A stretch of 40,222 bases of DNA from DATHBP01 sp035296085 (GTDB taxonomy: Bacteria; Actinomycetota; Actinomycetes; Propionibacteriales; Nocardioidaceae): positions 1 to 40,222 of the forward strand of contig DATHBP010000245.1 in the NCBI GenBank assembly GCA_035296085.1, read 5' to 3'. Positions 39,094 to 40,222 of the stretch are shown here, piece after piece; positions within the stretch are counted from its first letter, which is position 1; every line of letters starts with the position of its first letter. The notes beneath the pieces were generated by a model that was not told the origin of the DNA, did no database searches, and was given only the letters and a program-made list of their open reading frames with translations. Made by a program: the position numbers and the translations under genes.

Positions 39094-40222
39094 CCGATCT
39101 CATGACCGGTGTCCGGGAGCGGGCGCAGGCGCAGCTGCACGGCGCTCAGCGCCCCTCCTTTGCGCTCCGGGCGCTGGCATGTCTCGTCGTGGTGAGCGCC
39201 CTCGTCGAGACGGCCAGCTCCGGCATGGAGCATCTCTGGGTGGCGCTCGGGTTCGCCACGCTCATCGCCGCCGGCGAGCTACTGCGGGTCACCTACCCCA
39301 GCGGCAGGCCCCAGGCGCCGCTCGCGCTGGCCGGCGGGCTTGCGTACGCGTTGATGTGCTCGCTGCCCGAGGACTACGTGGGTCGCTCGGCCGGCCAACC
39401 CATTGCCGTGTCGGCCGTAGCCATGGCCGTGGGGGCGATACCCCACGCGGTGGCAGGTCGCCGGGTGGGCGTCGATGGTGTCGCGCAACGCATTCTGGTG
39501 GTCGCCGCAGTGGCGCTGGTGCACTGCCACGGTCCGGCGGTGTGGCTGCTTGCGGGGGACCGCCGCGTAGACCTGCAGCTCCAGGCGCTCGTCATGATCG
39601 GTGCCCTGCTCGTCGCCTTCGCCGTCGACCGGGCCGTCATGGCGGTGCTCATGCTCGGACGAGGCGGCACCTCCTTTGTCCGGCAGTTCGTCAACGAGTG
39701 CAAGGTCGCTCCCGGCATCGCTTTGTCCGTGGGAGTAACGGCTATTGAGCTGGCCATCGCATCGCAGATCATGGCGGGTCCGTGGGCGATCCCACTGTTC
39801 AGCATTCCGCTGCTGCTGACGCAGGCGTCCTACCGCCGCTACCACGGTGCGCGAAAGACGTACGCACAGACCATTGAAGCCTTGTCCAAGGCCACCGAGC
39901 TGGCGGGCTACACAACGCTGGGACATGCCCGCCGCGTCGCTGACCTGTCACTGAGCCTCGGGCGAACGTTGGACCTCGGGCCGCAGCCGTTGAACGCGCT
40001 CGAGCAGGCCGCCTTGCTGCACGACCTCGGGCAGATGTCGCTGCCTCATCCGATTCCAGGTGGGGTCACCGCAACACTGCCCCGGCCGCAACAACGTGAG
40101 CTCGCCAGCGCTGGCGCCCGGTTGATCGGCGAGGCAGAGGTGCCCGGCCACATTGCAGACATCGTCAAGCGGCAGTTCGACGGGGCCGGTGTCGCTGCCG
40201 ACGATCGGCGAAGTGCACCGGC
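39090..40222 (+). CDS. second membrane HD-domain protein (partial, cut by right edge)
   Basis: ATG at 39090 overlaps the stop of the HD-GYP gene (ATGA). 377 codons are read to the window edge. Residues 25-255 contain about seven hydrophobic segments (for example WVALGFATLIAAGELL and ALVMIGALLVAFAVD). A cytoplasmic HD domain then begins: AQTIEALSKATELAGYTTLG, GHARRVADLSLSLGR, LLHDLGQMSLPHP. Compared with its neighbour the lysine after HD-x-G is Gln, and the entry helix lacks the usual Glu-x-x-Asp pattern, so activity may be altered. The GYP region lies beyond the window. The pair is probably a tandem duplication with divergence. Confidence 0.75.
   Translation, partial: MTDLMTGVRERAQAQLHGAQRPSFALRALACLVVVSALVETASSGMEHLWVALGFATLIAAGELLRVTYPSGRPQAPLALAGGLAYALMCSLPEDYVGRSAGQPIAVSAVAMAVGAIPHAVAGRRVGVDGVAQRILVVAAVALVHCHGPAVWLLAGDRRVDLQLQALVMIGALLVAFAVDRAVMAVLMLGRGGTSFVRQFVNECKVAPGIALSVGVTAIELAIASQIMAGPWAIPLFSIPLLLTQASYRRYHGARKTYAQTIEALSKATELAGYTTLGHARRVADLSLSLGRTLDLGPQPLNALEQAALLHDLGQMSLPHPIPGGVTATLPRPQQRELASAGARLIGEAEVPGHIADIVKRQFDGAGVAADDRRSAP

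Overview
This is a very GC-rich window from an actinobacterium. Codon third positions are strongly G/C biased, GTG and TTG starts are common, and genes are often joined by 4-nt ATGA or GTGA overlaps. The right part carries lineage-typical core genes: aroA, rsgA, hisN, a SigR/RsrA (SigH/RshA) pair, SRAP and a DesA3-like desaturase. From memory, sigH, rshA, SRAP, aroA, rsgA and desA3 also lie close together in mycobacteria, which supports these names. No tRNA, rRNA, CRISPR array, insertion sequence or phage gene was recognised.

Layout. (1) 1-1850: the start of an acetamidase/formamidase gene that runs off the left edge, and a GAF-PAS-GGDEF diguanylate cyclase. (2) 1949-9219, minus strand: a tight seven-gene operon that reads as L-carnitine and probably gamma-butyrobetaine catabolism. 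It encodes a BKACE dehydrocarnitine-cleavage enzyme, an L-carnitine dehydrogenase, two hot-dog thioesterases (one or both for betainyl-CoA), an acyl-CoA dehydrogenase, a CaiD-like crotonase, and a kinase/PLP-enzyme fusion. (3) 9302-10954: a large metallophosphoesterase. (4) 11115-18055, plus strand: a complete Dpp/Opp-type ABC importer (Tat lipoprotein, two permeases, one fused double ATPase) ending in a choline-sulfatase, followed by a SulP anion transporter (18222-19952). Regions 2 and 4 together look like an island that gathers quaternary amines and converts them to glycine betaine, acetoacetate, choline and sulfate.

(5) 19979-31508: mixed genes, including an FAD amine oxidase, a fatty-acid desaturase, a truncated YdeI-like gene, a small membrane protein with a Pro/Gln/Tyr tail, a CopA copper ATPase, a CBS-domain protein, HisN, RsgA and AroA. 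(6) 31486-37212: regulatory and stress genes. These include a DoxX protein, an ECF sigma factor fused to its own zinc-finger anti-sigma domain plus a membrane and surface region, a degenerate GGDEF protein, SRAP, an alpha/beta hydrolase, and sigR-rsrA behind an exact GGAAT-N18-GTT promoter. (7) 37213-40222: a long structured leader containing a small ORF, an 11-codon micro-ORF and a hairpin that encloses the TTG start of a membrane HD-GYP phosphodiesterase, followed by a second, degenerate HD protein cut by the right edge.

The observations I rate highest are the leader and start-codon hairpin of the HD-GYP gene, the single-chain sigma/anti-sigma/surface protein, and the carnitine operon with its kinase-lyase fusion.
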